From contig CAZYXZ010000037.1 of the NCBI GenBank assembly GCA_964651395.1, positions 1 through 30,143 on the forward strand: a stretch of 30,143 nucleotides of DNA, given 5' to 3'. The DNA is from CAZYXZ01 sp964651395 (lineage in GTDB: Bacteria; Actinomycetota; Actinomycetes; BP-191). The notes under the pieces are model-generated. The model was not told where the DNA came from. It was given only the letters and a program-made list of their open reading frames with translations, and made no database searches. Shown here in pieces: positions 15,577 through 23,055 of the stretch (the first letter of the stretch is position 1; each line of letters starts with the position of its first letter). The position numbers and the translations under genes are program-made.

Positions 15577-16965
15577 ATGGCCGACATCCCCCGCCGCGCG
15601 GTGACCCGCACGGCGAAGCTCGCCGCGCTGCCGCTCGGGCTGGCCGGTCGGGCGACCCTCGGCCTGGGCAAGCGCATCGGCGGGCGGCCGGCGGAGCTCG
15701 TGGCGACCGAGGTGCAGGCCCGCACCGCCGCGCAGCTGTTCAAGGTGCTGGGCGAGCTCAAGGGCGGGGCCATGAAGTTCGGCCAGGCCATGTCCATCTT
15801 CGAAGCCGCGCTCCCCGAGGAGGTCGCCGGCCCGTACCGCGCGGCGCTGACCAAGCTGCAGGAGGCCGCCCCGCCCCTGCCGGTGGCGACGGTGCACCGT
15901 GTGCTCACCGAGCAGCTGGACGTGGAGTGGCAGAAGGCGTTCCAGTCCTTCGACGACAAGCCGGCGGCCGCGGCCAGCATCGGCCAGGTGCACCGGGCGG
16001 TGTGGCACGACGGCCGCAAGGTCGCGGTGAAGGTCCAGTACCCGGGCGCGGGACCGGCGCTGCTCGCCGACCTCAACCAGCTCGGGCGCATGGCGCGGCT
16101 GTTCTCCGTGGTCACGCCCGGCCTGGACGTGAAGCCGCTCGTCGCCGAGCTCAAGGCGCGCGTGGCCGAGGAGCTCGACTACACGCTCGAGGCCGCGTCG
16201 CAGCAGGCCTTCCACGACGCGTACGCCGGCGATCCCGACATCTACGTGCCGTCGGTCGTCGCCAACGCGGAGCGGGTCATCGTCAGCGAGTGGATCGACG
16301 GGACGCCGCTCGCGGCGATCATCCGCGACGGCACGCAGGACGAGCGCAACCGGGCCGGACTCCTGCTGGCCCGCTTCCTCTACGACTCGCCCTCCCGCGT
16401 GGGGCTGGTGCACGCCGACCCGCACCCGGGGAACTTCCGGCTCCTCGACGACGGCCGCCTGGCGGTGATCGACTTCGGCGCGGTGGCGCGCGTGCCCGGC
16501 GGCATCCCCGAGGGCCTGGGCCGGCTGGTCCGGCACGCGCTCGACGGCGACGCCGAGGCCGCGGCCGCCTCCATGCACGCGGAGGGCTTCATCCGTGACG
16601 GTTACGACGTCGCGCCGCAGGCCGTGCTCGACTACCTGGCCCCGCAGTTCGCGTCACTGGCCACGCACGACTTCCGGTTCAGCCGGGAGTTCCTGCGCGA
16701 GCAGGCGGCGCAGGTCATCGACCTGCGTACGCCGACCGCGCAGACGGGGCGCAGGCTCAACCTGCCCCCGGCGTACCTGCTGATCTACCGCATCGCCGCC
16801 GGCACGACCGCCGTCCTCTGCCAGCTGGGCAGCCGCGGCGACTTCCGCTCCATCGCGCTGCAGTACCTGCCGGGCTTCGCGCCCCCACCGGCGAAGAAGC
16901 CCCGAAAGAAGGCGGCTCAGAAGTCGAAAGGAGAGCGGCCCTCGGGCGCGTCCGGGTTGACCTGA
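15577..16965 (+). CDS. ABC1/AarF/UbiB family atypical kinase
   Basis: The 462-residue protein has the ABC1 hallmarks: the KxGQ motif (Lys67 to Gln70, in GGAMKFGQAMS), the Ala-rich nucleotide loop PAAAASIGQVHR (129-140) in place of a Gly-rich loop, and Lys152 in VAVKVQYPG. HADPHPGN (279-286) and DFG (299-301) complete the site. In other bacteria UbiB-type proteins act as ATPases or kinases in lipid and quinone metabolism. M. tuberculosis Rv3197 sits near whiB7 in the same way. The C-terminus is a basic tail rich in Lys. The start is ATG 15577; an in-frame GTG at 15571 is possible. Its end overlaps the convergent gene by 49 bases. Confidence 0.93.
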   Translation: MADIPRRAVTRTAKLAALPLGLAGRATLGLGKRIGGRPAELVATEVQARTAAQLFKVLGELKGGAMKFGQAMSIFEAALPEEVAGPYRAALTKLQEAAPPLPVATVHRVLTEQLDVEWQKAFQSFDDKPAAAASIGQVHRAVWHDGRKVAVKVQYPGAGPALLADLNQLGRMARLFSVVTPGLDVKPLVAELKARVAEELDYTLEAASQQAFHDAYAGDPDIYVPSVVANAERVIVSEWIDGTPLAAIIRDGTQDERNRAGLLLARFLYDSPSRVGLVHADPHPGNFRLLDDGRLAVIDFGAVARVPGGIPEGLGRLVRHALDGDAEAAAASMHAEGFIRDGYDVAPQAVLDYLAPQFASLATHDFRFSREFLREQAAQVIDLRTPTAQTGRRLNLPPAYLLIYRIAAGTTAVLCQLGSRGDFRSIALQYLPGFAPPPAKKPRKKAAQKSKGERPSGASGLT

Positions 16966-17393
16966 CCGGCACGTGCCCGGAACGGGTCCGGCGCGGGCGG
17001 CGGCGTGAGGTCCGCGCGCGGGCAGGAGTCGAGCGTCAGGCCCGCGTGACCGAGCGGCTCGTTGCACAGCGTCTCGATCGTCCAGCCCTGGTCCTTGCCC
17101 ACCTCGGTGAGGCTGACCCGGTAGATCGTGATCTCGCGGCGCCGGGGCGAGTCGTAGACCACGCTGATCGTGCCCATGAGCAGCGCGTCGACGTCGCCGG
17201 TGGCCGAGCTGAACGGGCGGTCGTAGCGCTGCCAGACCGTCGGCGTCGTCAGCCAGAGCCCGTTGTGCCGGACGTCGTCGTCCTCGAGGGCCCGCAGGAT
17301 CTGCGCGGCGACCGCCTCGGGCAGCACGGCACTCGGCCGGATGAGGCGGATCTCGGGGAACTCATCGGTCCCCGGCTGGGTCTCGTCGGACAT
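16917..17393 (-). CDS. Hypothetical soluble protein
   Basis: The 158-residue protein has no signal peptide or membrane helix. Its central part (about 20-125) is an alpha/beta domain with LWLTTPTVWQRYDRPF and MGTISVVYDSPRRREITIYRVSL split by loops. The last ~30 residues are Pro-rich and end PFDF. A TAGCCT -10-like element (17401-17406 on this strand) lies exactly 7 bases before the ATG at 17393, and there is no ribosome binding site, so the mRNA may be leaderless. I recognise no family. Confidence 0.72.
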   Translation of the reverse strand: MSDETQPGTDEFPEIRLIRPSAVLPEAVAAQILRALEDDDVRHNGLWLTTPTVWQRYDRPFSSATGDVDALLMGTISVVYDSPRRREITIYRVSLTEVGKDQGWTIETLCNEPLGHAGLTLDSCPRADLTPPPAPDPFRARAGQVNPDAPEGRSPFDF

Positions 17394-17426
17394 GCCGGGC
17401 AGGCTAGCGCCTAGGTGAGGGAGCGA

Positions 17427-17609
17427 CTACCACCAGTCGGTGTCCAGTTTGCCCTCGATCGACCGGAGGTTGGCCCGCGTGCAGTCGGCGCAGATCAGCT
17501 GAACCCCGCGCTCGGAGGTCTGCATGGACCAGGTGGGCGGAGCCCCACCCGTCTCGACCATCCCGCAGTACCCGCAGGTCACGAAGCTCTCGGCCGGCTT
17601 CTTCTTCAC
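17427..17609 (-). CDS. Small zinc-ribbon protein
   Basis: From GTG at 17609 the protein has 60 residues. It has two Cys pairs, CGYC and CADC, about 30 residues apart and a C-terminal IEGKLDTDWW. The first residues after the start are Lys-rich (VKKKPAESF). GAGGAG sits about 6 bases before the GTG, which decides this start over an upstream ATG at 17648 that lacks one. Two CxxC pairs suggest one structural zinc. Function is unknown. It reads toward and probably with the 16917-17393 gene (33-base gap). Confidence 0.75.
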   Translation of the reverse strand: MKKKPAESFVTCGYCGMVETGGAPPTWSMQTSERGVQLICADCTRANLRSIEGKLDTDWW

Positions 17610-17641
17610 GCAACTCCTCACCTCGCGGCCACGCGATCTTA

Positions 17642-17661
17642 GGCGCATGCGCCGGTACGCT
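17642..17661 (+). promoter_or_regulatory. Palindrome and -10-like element upstream of the cyclase gene
   Basis: A perfect 12-base palindrome GGCGCATGCGCC (17642-17653) abuts TACGCT (17656-17661), a plausible -10 for the cyclase gene. A repressor bound here would block the promoter. No matching -35 is clear. Confidence 0.35.
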
Positions 17662-17697
17662 CGACATGATCACCGGAGCCTCGTCGGGGGGAGTCGG

Positions 17698-19026
17698 ATG
17701 CTGGCGGAGCCAGACGGCGACGACGTCGTCCCGGAGGCCGACCCCATCCGGTACCGGCACGGCGTACGCATCATGTCCGAGGACGCCCTGCGCCAGAGCG
17801 TGCTGGTCGGCGGGCTGCTCTACGTCATCGTCGCGGCGGCCAACCTGCAGGTGCTCCTCGTCGCGTCGTCGCGGTTGCGCAACCCCACGGGCTCGTTCGG
17901 CGTCACGATGTTCGTCCTGCTCATCGGGGCGATCCTGGTCGCCAGCGCTCGCTGGATGCCCGAACCCGCGTTCGAGGACCTCTACTCACGCGTCGGTGCC
18001 GGCCTGGTGTTCTTCAGCAGTGCGTTCATCACGGTCGCGCTGTGGATCAACGGGGCCGAGATCGCCATCGTGGGCACCAGCGTGTACCTGATCCCGGCGA
18101 TCTTCGCCTTCTACGGCTTGTCGCGGCGCCTTGCGGTGCTCTTCCTGGTGACGACGCTGGCCGAGTACGCGTGCCTGCTCGCGATCCAGCCGGACGTTCC
18201 CGTCCGGCTCGGCCAGTTCCTGTTCATGGCCTCGCTCATGACGGCCGTCGGGTTCCTCATCGGCGGTTTCGTGGGGCAGACCGACGAGCTGGCCATCGCC
18301 GAGCACCAGGCGCGGCTGGACCTCGCGGAAGTCAACCGGACGCTCGAGGCGAGGGTTCAGGAGCAGGTGAACGAGCTCGCGCACTACGAGAACCTGCGAC
18401 GCTTTCTCGCACCCCAGGTGGCCGACGCAGTCCTGAGCTCGGGTACCGAGGGCCTCCTGGAGCCGCACCGACGCGAGATCGCCGTGTTCTTCTCCGACCT
18501 GCGCGGCTTCACGAACTTCGCGGGACGGGTGGAGCCGGAGGAGGTCCTCGACGTCCTCAACGCCTATTACGCGGCCGTGGGCGAGGTCATGCGGGACTTC
18601 GAGGCGACGCTGGGCCATTTCGCCGGCGACGGCGTGATGGCCTACTTCAACGATCCGGTTCCGTGCGACGACCCGGCGGGGACCGCCGTGACCATGGCGC
18701 TTCAGCTGCGCGACCGGTTCGAGGACATGGCCGTGGACTGGGCGCGGCGTGGCTACCGGCTGGGGTACGGCATGGGGATCGGACTGGGCCACGCGACACT
18801 GGGGATCATCGGGTTCGAGGGTCGCAGCGACTACACGCCGCTCGGCACCGTCGTGAACCTCGCAGCCCGGCTGTGCGCCGAGGCCGAGCACGGCCAGATC
18901 CTCGTGGACCACCGGGTCCATGCGGCCCTGGCCGACACGCATGAGGTGGCCGCTGTCGAGGATCTCGTCCTCAAGGGCCTACCTCCCGACGTACGCGCGT
19001 TCCAGGTCCTCAGGGTCGCGAGCTAG
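17698..19026 (+). CDS. Membrane-bound class III adenylate/guanylate cyclase
   Basis: The 442-residue protein has an N-terminal block of about six membrane helices (35-190), a helical, likely coiled-coil signalling segment (198-232) and a class III cyclase domain (about 258-440). Metal-binding Asp267 lies in FFSDLRGF and Asp311 in FAGDGVMAYF. The transition-state Asn387 and Arg391 lie in NLAARLC, and Asp378 lies in the adenine-binding DYTPLG strand. The position often occupied by a purine-binding Lys before the GDG loop is His307. Such domains make cAMP as homodimers. GGGGGGAG precedes the ATG at 17698. The gene is convergent with a receiver-domain gene, overlapping by 4 bases. Confidence 0.92.
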   Translation: MLAEPDGDDVVPEADPIRYRHGVRIMSEDALRQSVLVGGLLYVIVAAANLQVLLVASSRLRNPTGSFGVTMFVLLIGAILVASARWMPEPAFEDLYSRVGAGLVFFSSAFITVALWINGAEIAIVGTSVYLIPAIFAFYGLSRRLAVLFLVTTLAEYACLLAIQPDVPVRLGQFLFMASLMTAVGFLIGGFVGQTDELAIAEHQARLDLAEVNRTLEARVQEQVNELAHYENLRRFLAPQVADAVLSSGTEGLLEPHRREIAVFFSDLRGFTNFAGRVEPEEVLDVLNAYYAAVGEVMRDFEATLGHFAGDGVMAYFNDPVPCDDPAGTAVTMALQLRDRFEDMAVDWARRGYRLGYGMGIGLGHATLGIIGFEGRSDYTPLGTVVNLAARLCAEAEHGQILVDHRVHAALADTHEVAAVEDLVLKGLPPDVRAFQVLRVAS

Positions 19027-19439
19027 GCCGCAGCCGCTTCCCCGAGTGCCCCCTCGACGATGTCGACGAACGTCGCGAAGTCGAACGGCTTGGACAGGAC
19101 GGCGTGGGCGAGCGCGCGGTCGGGGGCGTGCTCGAGGTCGGACAGCGGCGCGGCCGAGACCACCAGTCGCGGGATGCCGGAGGTGGCCGGGTCCGCGGCC
19201 AGACGGCGGCCCAGCTCCCAGCCGTCCATGCCCGGCATCATCACGTCGAGGGTCACCAGGTCGACGTGCTGCTGCCCGAGGATGCGGAGCGCCTCCTCCC
19301 CGTCCTCGGCGGTCAGCACGAGATGTCCCTCGCACTCCAGCATCACCGCGATGAGCGCGCGGACGGACTGCTCGTCGTCGACCACCAGCACCGTGCGCCG
19401 CCGGTGGTCGCGGTCCTCCGGAACGAGGGAATCGGCCAT
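19023..19439 (-). CDS. Stand-alone response regulator (receiver domain only)
   Basis: The 138-residue protein is a single CheY-like receiver: acidic pair Asp21-Asp22, phosphoacceptor Asp65 in VTLDVMMPGMDGW, Ser95 in the VVSA switch strand and Lys117 in LSKPFD. No DNA-binding output domain follows, so it acts by protein contact. The ATG at 19439 fits the domain start; the open frame extends upstream without a family match. No kinase adjoins it. The orphan sensor kinase at 2969-5677 is the only histidine kinase in the window, but nothing links the two directly. Confidence 0.9.
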   Translation of the reverse strand: MADSLVPEDRDHRRRTVLVVDDEQSVRALIAVMLECEGHLVLTAEDGEEALRILGQQHVDLVTLDVMMPGMDGWELGRRLAADPATSGIPRLVVSAAPLSDLEHAPDRALAHAVLSKPFDFATFVDIVEGALGEAAAA

Positions 19440-19515
19440 GCCGGGACTGTGACGCTTCCCGCGGGCGCTGGGCATGGCCCGTTCGGGCCGTTTCGCCCTG
19501 CTCACATCGGGCCTT

Positions 19516-19521
19516 TATGGT
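19516..19521 (+). promoter_or_regulatory. Candidate -10 element for the MaoC-nitrilase operon
   Basis: TATGGT (19516-19521) is a good -10 hexamer 41 bases before the GTG at 19562. A weak TTCGCC lies 18 bases upstream as a possible -35. It contains the ATG at 19517, which argues against that ATG being the translational start. Confidence 0.4.
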
Positions 19522-19561
19522 CGGATTCTCGAAGATCCGCCGAGCCGATCGGAGCCCTCCC

Positions 19562-20020
19562 GTGATCGAAGTCCCCGTTGCCGAGCTGGCCGCCTGGAAG
19601 GGCAAGGTGCTGGGCCCCGGCGAGTGGCGCACCGTGACGCAGGAGCAGGTGAACCTGTTCGCGGACGCCACCGGCGACCACCAGTGGATCCACGTCGACG
19701 AGGAGAAGGCCAAGGCCGGCCCGTTCGGGGGCACGATCGTCCACGGCTACATGACGCTCTCGCTGCTGCCGTCGATGCAGCAGGAGCTCTGGCAGCTCAC
19801 CGGCGCGCTCATGGGCATCAACTACGGCTCCGACAAGGTGCGGTTCCTCACGCCGGTCCCGGTCGGCTCGCGGGTGCGGCTGTCCGTGACCATCGGCGAC
19901 GTGCAGACCCGTCCGGACGGATCGCTGCTGCTGTCGAACGAGGCGACGGTCGAGATCGAGAACGCGCCGAAGCCGGCGCTGGTGGCCCAGACGCTGGCCA
20001 TGGTCGTCCCCGCGCCATGA
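19562..20020 (+). CDS. MaoC-like (hot-dog fold) dehydratase
   Basis: The 152-residue protein has the R-specific enoyl-CoA hydratase motif FADATGDHQWIHVD with catalytic Asp39 and His44, followed by GPFGGTIVHGYMTLSL. It belongs to the MaoC/NodN group that hydrates enoyl thioesters. I choose GTG 19562 because GGAG lies about 9 bases upstream and homologues begin near this point; the ATG at 19517 lies in the probable promoter. The stop overlaps the nitrilase start (ATGA), so the two are translationally coupled. Confidence 0.88.
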   Translation: MIEVPVAELAAWKGKVLGPGEWRTVTQEQVNLFADATGDHQWIHVDEEKAKAGPFGGTIVHGYMTLSLLPSMQQELWQLTGALMGINYGSDKVRFLTPVPVGSRVRLSVTIGDVQTRPDGSLLLSNEATVEIENAPKPALVAQTLAMVVPAP

Positions 20021-20937
20021 CGGTGCTGCGCAGCGTGCGCGTCGCCGCGGTGCAGGCCACGCCGGTCTTCCTCGACGCGGAGGCCAGCGTCGACAAGGTG
20101 GTGGCGCTGCTCACGGAGGCCGCCGCGAACGGCGCAGAGCTGGTCGTGTTCCCGGAGTGCTTCCTCTCGCTCTATCCCAGCTACGCCTGGGTGAGTGCCG
20201 GCATGCCCGACCACAAGGGCATGGACCTGCTGCGGCGGCGCATGTGGGAGTCCGCGGTCGAGGTGCCCGGACCGCTGGTCGACCGCCTCGTCGAAGCGTG
20301 CGCCGCCACCGGGGCGCACTGCGTGATCGGCGTGAACGAGCGCGAGCCGGAGCGCTCGTCGAGCCTGTTCAACACGATGCTGACGATCGGGCCGGCAGGG
20401 CTCCTCGCGAAGCACCGCAAGGTGATGCCGACGCACCACGAGCGGCTCTTCCACGCGCTCGGCGCCGGCGACGACATCGGCGTGGTCGACACCGCGATCG
20501 GCCGGATCGGCGGGCTGATCTGCTGGGAGAACCGCATGCCCCTGGCCCGCTACGCCGTGTACCGCGGTGCGCCGCAGATCTACGTCGCACCCACCGCCGA
20601 CGACTCGAGCGGATGGCAGGCCACGATGCGCAACGTCTCGATCGAGGCGGGCGCCGTCGTGGTCTCGGCGATCCAGTACCTGCCCGCGTCGGCGTACCCC
20701 GACGACTTCCCGGTCGCCATCCCCGCCGAGCTGACGACGGTGTCCAAGGGCGGCACCTGCATCATCGCGGCCGGCGACTCCGGCTATCTCGCCGAGCCGC
20801 TCTACGGCGAGGAGGGCATCCGCTACGCCGACTGCGACCTGTCGGCGGCGATGTCGCACAAGGGCTGGTTCGACGTCACCGGCCACTACAGCCGCGAAGA
20901 CATCTTCGTCCCGTTGCTGGGTAGACCCGAGGCATGA
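20017..20937 (+). CDS. Nitrilase family carbon-nitrogen hydrolase
   Basis: The 306-residue protein has the nitrilase superfamily triad: Glu47 in VVFPECFL, Lys135 in HRKVMPTHHER and Cys169 in GGLICWENRMPL. The CWEN-x-x-PL form and HRK-x-MPTH sequence are typical of true nitrilases and cyanide hydratases (branch 1) rather than amidases, so nitrile to carboxylate and ammonia is likely. The start ATG 20017 overlaps the MaoC stop and its own stop overlaps the next microprotein start, giving a three-gene coupled operon. Linkage to a hydratase suggests breakdown of a CoA-bound or nitrile-containing substrate, which cannot be named. Confidence 0.92.
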   Translation: MTVLRSVRVAAVQATPVFLDAEASVDKVVALLTEAAANGAELVVFPECFLSLYPSYAWVSAGMPDHKGMDLLRRRMWESAVEVPGPLVDRLVEACAATGAHCVIGVNEREPERSSSLFNTMLTIGPAGLLAKHRKVMPTHHERLFHALGAGDDIGVVDTAIGRIGGLICWENRMPLARYAVYRGAPQIYVAPTADDSSGWQATMRNVSIEAGAVVVSAIQYLPASAYPDDFPVAIPAELTTVSKGGTCIIAAGDSGYLAEPLYGEEGIRYADCDLSAAMSHKGWFDVTGHYSREDIFVPLLGRPEA

Positions 20938-21011
20938 ACCTACTGCTGATCATCATCATCGTCCTGCTCCTCGCCGGTGGCGGATTCGGCTACAGCCGCC
21001 GCGGCCGCTAG
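20934..21011 (+). CDS. 25-residue hydrophobic microprotein
   Basis: The ATG at 20934 overlaps the nitrilase stop (ATGA). The product is one membrane helix, MNLLLIIIIVLLLAGGGFGY, followed by SRRGR, with TAG at 21009-21011. The positive C-terminal end suggests an outside-to-inside helix. It resembles small DUF3309-like hydrophobic proteins, but family assignment is uncertain at this length. The overlap, clean helix and following terminator support a real gene. Confidence 0.65.
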   Translation: MNLLLIIIIVLLLAGGGFGYSRRGR

Positions 21012-21016
21012 CACAA

Positions 21017-21065
21017 CCGTTGAGACGAGCGTTTCAGCCAGGGGCTGAAACGCTCATCTCAACGG
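21017..21065. terminator. Long bidirectional terminator hairpin
   Basis: A 23-bp stem with one mismatch has arms CCGTTGAGA-C-GAGCGTTTCAGCC (21017-21039) and its complement (21043-21065), with a 3-base AGG loop. It lies between the stop of the plus-strand operon (21011) and the stop of the minus-strand phosphatase gene (21067). There is no clear T tract on either side, so it may also act as an mRNA 3' stabiliser. Confidence 0.8.
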
Positions 21066-21066
21066 G

Positions 21067-22362
21067 TCAGCTCAGGTAGAGGAAGCCGTAGCCTTCGTCG
21101 CGGAACTGCACGCCGGCTGCGATGAGGGCTTCGTCCCAGTCGCCGCGGCAGTTCCGGTCGGCGGCTTGCGACCCGTGGTCGCTGGTCAGCAGGAACGCGG
21201 TCCGGTCGGCGAGATCGAGCGTGTCGACCAGGTCGAGGAAGACACCGAGCCGCGCGTCGGAGTCGGCCAGTCCGGCTCGCGCCTCGTCACTGCGCGGACC
21301 ACCGCCATGATGCGCTGAGTCGGTCACGATGACGTTCCACCACATCAGCGAGGGGCGGAGCTCGTCCCCGGTCCAGAGCTGCAGCGCCTGCTGCAGGCCG
21401 AGAGCGTCGACCGCGGAGGAGAAGGCGTAGTCCTTGTCCACGTCGACCCAGCGCTGCGTGGCCAGCGGGTCGAGCTTCGGGTCCGGCAGCTGCGACACCA
21501 TCGAGTTCGCGCCGTCGTGGTGCGCGGCGTCGCGGACCAGGCCGAACGTCGAATAGTCCGCCCCGCGGTCGATCGGCTCGTTCACCGCCGCGGTCGCGAG
21601 GTGCGGCAGCCGCTCGAACACCGTCTGCACGCCGGGCTTGAGCAGGTCGCACGCGCGGTGCCAGGTGGTGATGTCGTTGGCCACCCGCCGCTCGCCACTG
21701 GCCCGGTCGAGGTAGACGTTGTGCAGGATCCCGTGCCCTCCGGGACCGACGCCGGTCAACGCGCTGGTGTGGTTCACCAGGGTCACGCTCGGGAACTCGG
21801 CGATCGCGCCCCCGCGATAGGCGTGCCCGCGCTCCAGCAGGCGCGCCACGTTGGGCAGCGTGCCGTCGGCCGCGAGGGCGAGGACGTCGGCGCAGTTCGC
21901 CCCGTCCCAGAGGATCCCGACGACGTACGGCGCGCGCTCGGTCAGGTCGACCAGCAGCTGCTGCACCTCGTGCATACGGCGCGCGCCTTCGGTGATGCCA
22001 CGCTCGGTGACGCCGCAGCCGGCGAGGACCAGCGGGGCGCGTGACTGTTCCGCGTTGAGCGAGCCGTGCTCGCCCGGGTGGCCGCCGCGCTCCGGCCAGT
22101 AGTGGCCGCCGGTGTGCACCACCGCGACGTCCGGCGCGTTGGGATCGGTGAACAGGTCGGCGAGTCGCTCGACGGCGTACGGGTACTCCTCGGCGTCGCC
22201 GATCGGGTCCGTGCCGTCCACCGCGACCCGCTCCCCCGCGGCGTACGACGCGCGGCCGGTCGAGTCGGCGACGTGCAGCACGCCGTCGGCCGACCAGGCG
22301 ACCAGATCGACCACGTGCGCGAGCGACGGGTCGACGAGGACGTCCACGGCCTTGGCCAGCAT
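21067..22362 (-). CDS. Alkaline phosphatase-fold metallohydrolase, apparently permuted
   Basis: The 431-residue protein carries the metal and nucleophile sites of the alkaline phosphatase/NPP superfamily: Asp153 (ILWDGANCAD), Thr194 (EFPSVTLVNHTSALTG), Asp348 and His352 (VTDSAHHGGG), Asp395 and His396 (TSDHGS). Only about 35 residues follow Asp395-His396, too few for the usual C-terminal segment with the last metal His. That segment seems to be at the N-terminus: VDLVAWSADGVLHV, DGTDPIGD, then PDVAVVHTGGHY and EHGSLNAEQSRAPLVLAG (98-115). The ATG at 22362 begins this segment and a hairpin lies just upstream. No signal peptide is seen, so it is probably cytoplasmic. Substrate (nucleotide, phosphodiester or phosphonate) is unknown. 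Confidence 0.85.
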   Translation of the reverse strand: MLAKAVDVLVDPSLAHVVDLVAWSADGVLHVADSTGRASYAAGERVAVDGTDPIGDAEEYPYAVERLADLFTDPNAPDVAVVHTGGHYWPERGGHPGEHGSLNAEQSRAPLVLAGCGVTERGITEGARRMHEVQQLLVDLTERAPYVVGILWDGANCADVLALAADGTLPNVARLLERGHAYRGGAIAEFPSVTLVNHTSALTGVGPGGHGILHNVYLDRASGERRVANDITTWHRACDLLKPGVQTVFERLPHLATAAVNEPIDRGADYSTFGLVRDAAHHDGANSMVSQLPDPKLDPLATQRWVDVDKDYAFSSAVDALGLQQALQLWTGDELRPSLMWWNVIVTDSAHHGGGPRSDEARAGLADSDARLGVFLDLVDTLDLADRTAFLLTSDHGSQAADRNCRGDWDEALIAAGVQFRDEGYGFLYLS

Positions 22363-22385
22363 GCGGGCGAGCCTATGCCCGGGCA

Positions 22386-22437
22386 CGACAAGAGCCCCTG
22401 GCATCCGAGGGTGAGTCGATGCCAGGGGCCCTTGTCG
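22386..22437 (-). terminator. Terminator after the whiB7 transcript
   Basis: The 12-bp core stem GCCCCTGGCATC/GATGCCAGGGGC has a 12-base loop (22406-22417) and is extended by CGACAAG/CTTGTCG arms after one mismatch. On the minus strand it follows the 54-residue gene by 11 bases and precedes the phosphatase gene by about 24 bases. It separates the whiB7 unit from the phosphatase unit. Confidence 0.75.
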
Positions 22438-22448
22438 TCGCCACAGCC

Positions 22449-22613
22449 CTAGAGGACTGCGGCAGCGGCTGCGCGGGCCCGGCGGCTGGCCGCCTCGGCC
22501 CGGCGCTGCCAGCGGCGTACTGCCGCCAGCCGGCGAGCGAGTCGTTCTCGCTCTGCCTCGCGGTGGAGCTGGGCCTGATGGGATCGGGCCAGCTCCTCGT
22601 TGAGCAGGAACAT
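22449..22613 (-). CDS. Small Arg/Ala-rich helical protein
   Basis: The ATG at 22613 has AAGGAG 7 bases upstream. The 54-residue product starts MFLLNEELARSHQAQLHR and continues as one charged helix rich in Arg, Ala and Glu. Short proteins of this type (M-x-L-x-x-E-x-ARxx) are frequent in actinobacteria beside regulators and are of unknown function. It lies 77 bases downstream of whiB7, before the shared terminator, so it is probably in the whiB7 transcript. Confidence 0.75.
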   Translation of the reverse strand: MFLLNEELARSHQAQLHREAERERLARRLAAVRRWQRRAEAASRRARAAAAAVL

Positions 22614-22690
22614 CGCGGTCTCCTTGCGTACGTCGGTGTGGGCGCGGCCCGCGTGCGCGGGACGCGTGTCGGTCGAGCGAAGTCGCGCGG

Positions 22691-22954
22691 TCACGCGGCG
22701 ACCTCGTCCTTGCGGGGACGACCGCGCGGGCGCTTGCGGGCCACGACGGCCCCCTGCACCAGCAGCTGCCCGCCCCAGACCCCCCAGGGTTCGCGGCGCT
22801 CGATGGCACCGGCGAGGCACGCGTCCCGGATGGGGCACGGCCCGCAGATCGCCTTGGCGAACTCCACGCCCGCGGGCGTCTCGGCGAAGAACAGCTCCGG
22901 GTCCACTGCCCAGCAGGGCAGCTCGACCGTGCGGTCTTCGATTGCCTCGATCAT
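22691..22954 (-). CDS. whiB7: WhiB7 redox-responsive transcription factor
   Basis: The 87-residue protein has the four iron-sulfur cysteines of the Wbl family (Cys14, Cys37, Cys40, Cys46), the G[VI]WGG turn as GVWGGQ (58-63) and a C-terminal AT-hook RPRGRPRKDE (about 75-84) that is diagnostic for WhiB7. WhiB7 binds the housekeeping sigma factor and AT-rich DNA just upstream of -35 elements, activating antibiotic-resistance genes after ribosome stress. The start ATG 22954 has GAGGAGG about 10 bases upstream. Gene order whiB7 then uvrD2 matches mycobacteria. The long leader with an ORF and hairpin (22955-23281) indicates attenuation control. Confidence 0.96.
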   Translation of the reverse strand: MIEAIEDRTVELPCWAVDPELFFAETPAGVEFAKAICGPCPIRDACLAGAIERREPWGVWGGQLLVQGAVVARKRPRGRPRKDEVAA

Positions 22955-23002
22955 CTGGACGTCACCTCCTCGTGCCGTCGTGGTGCCTGGTCGAAAGAGA
23001 AA

Positions 23003-23034
23003 GGCCGCGGATTCCGGTGTCGGAATCCGCGGCC
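23003..23034 (-). terminator. whiB7 leader attenuator hairpin
   Basis: A perfect 14-bp inverted repeat GGCCGCGGATTCCG/CGGAATCCGCGGCC with a 4-base loop lies in the whiB7 leader. On the minus strand it is followed by TTTCTCTTTC. It sits 21 bases after the leader ORF stop and 48 bases before whiB7, the position expected of the whiB7 attenuator. A competing pairing exists: CCCCCGAGGC (23032-23041) with GCCTCGAGGG (23071-23080) at the end of the leader ORF; it overlaps the base of this stem. Confidence 0.88.
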
Positions 23035-23055
23035 TCGGGGGCTGGTAGCTGGCTC

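Noticed and set aside
22363..22809. N-terminal extension of the phosphatase gene up to 22809
   Set aside because: The extension is Arg/Pro/Gly-rich, crosses a terminator hairpin and two other supported genes, and lacks domain similarity; ATG 22362 is the better start.
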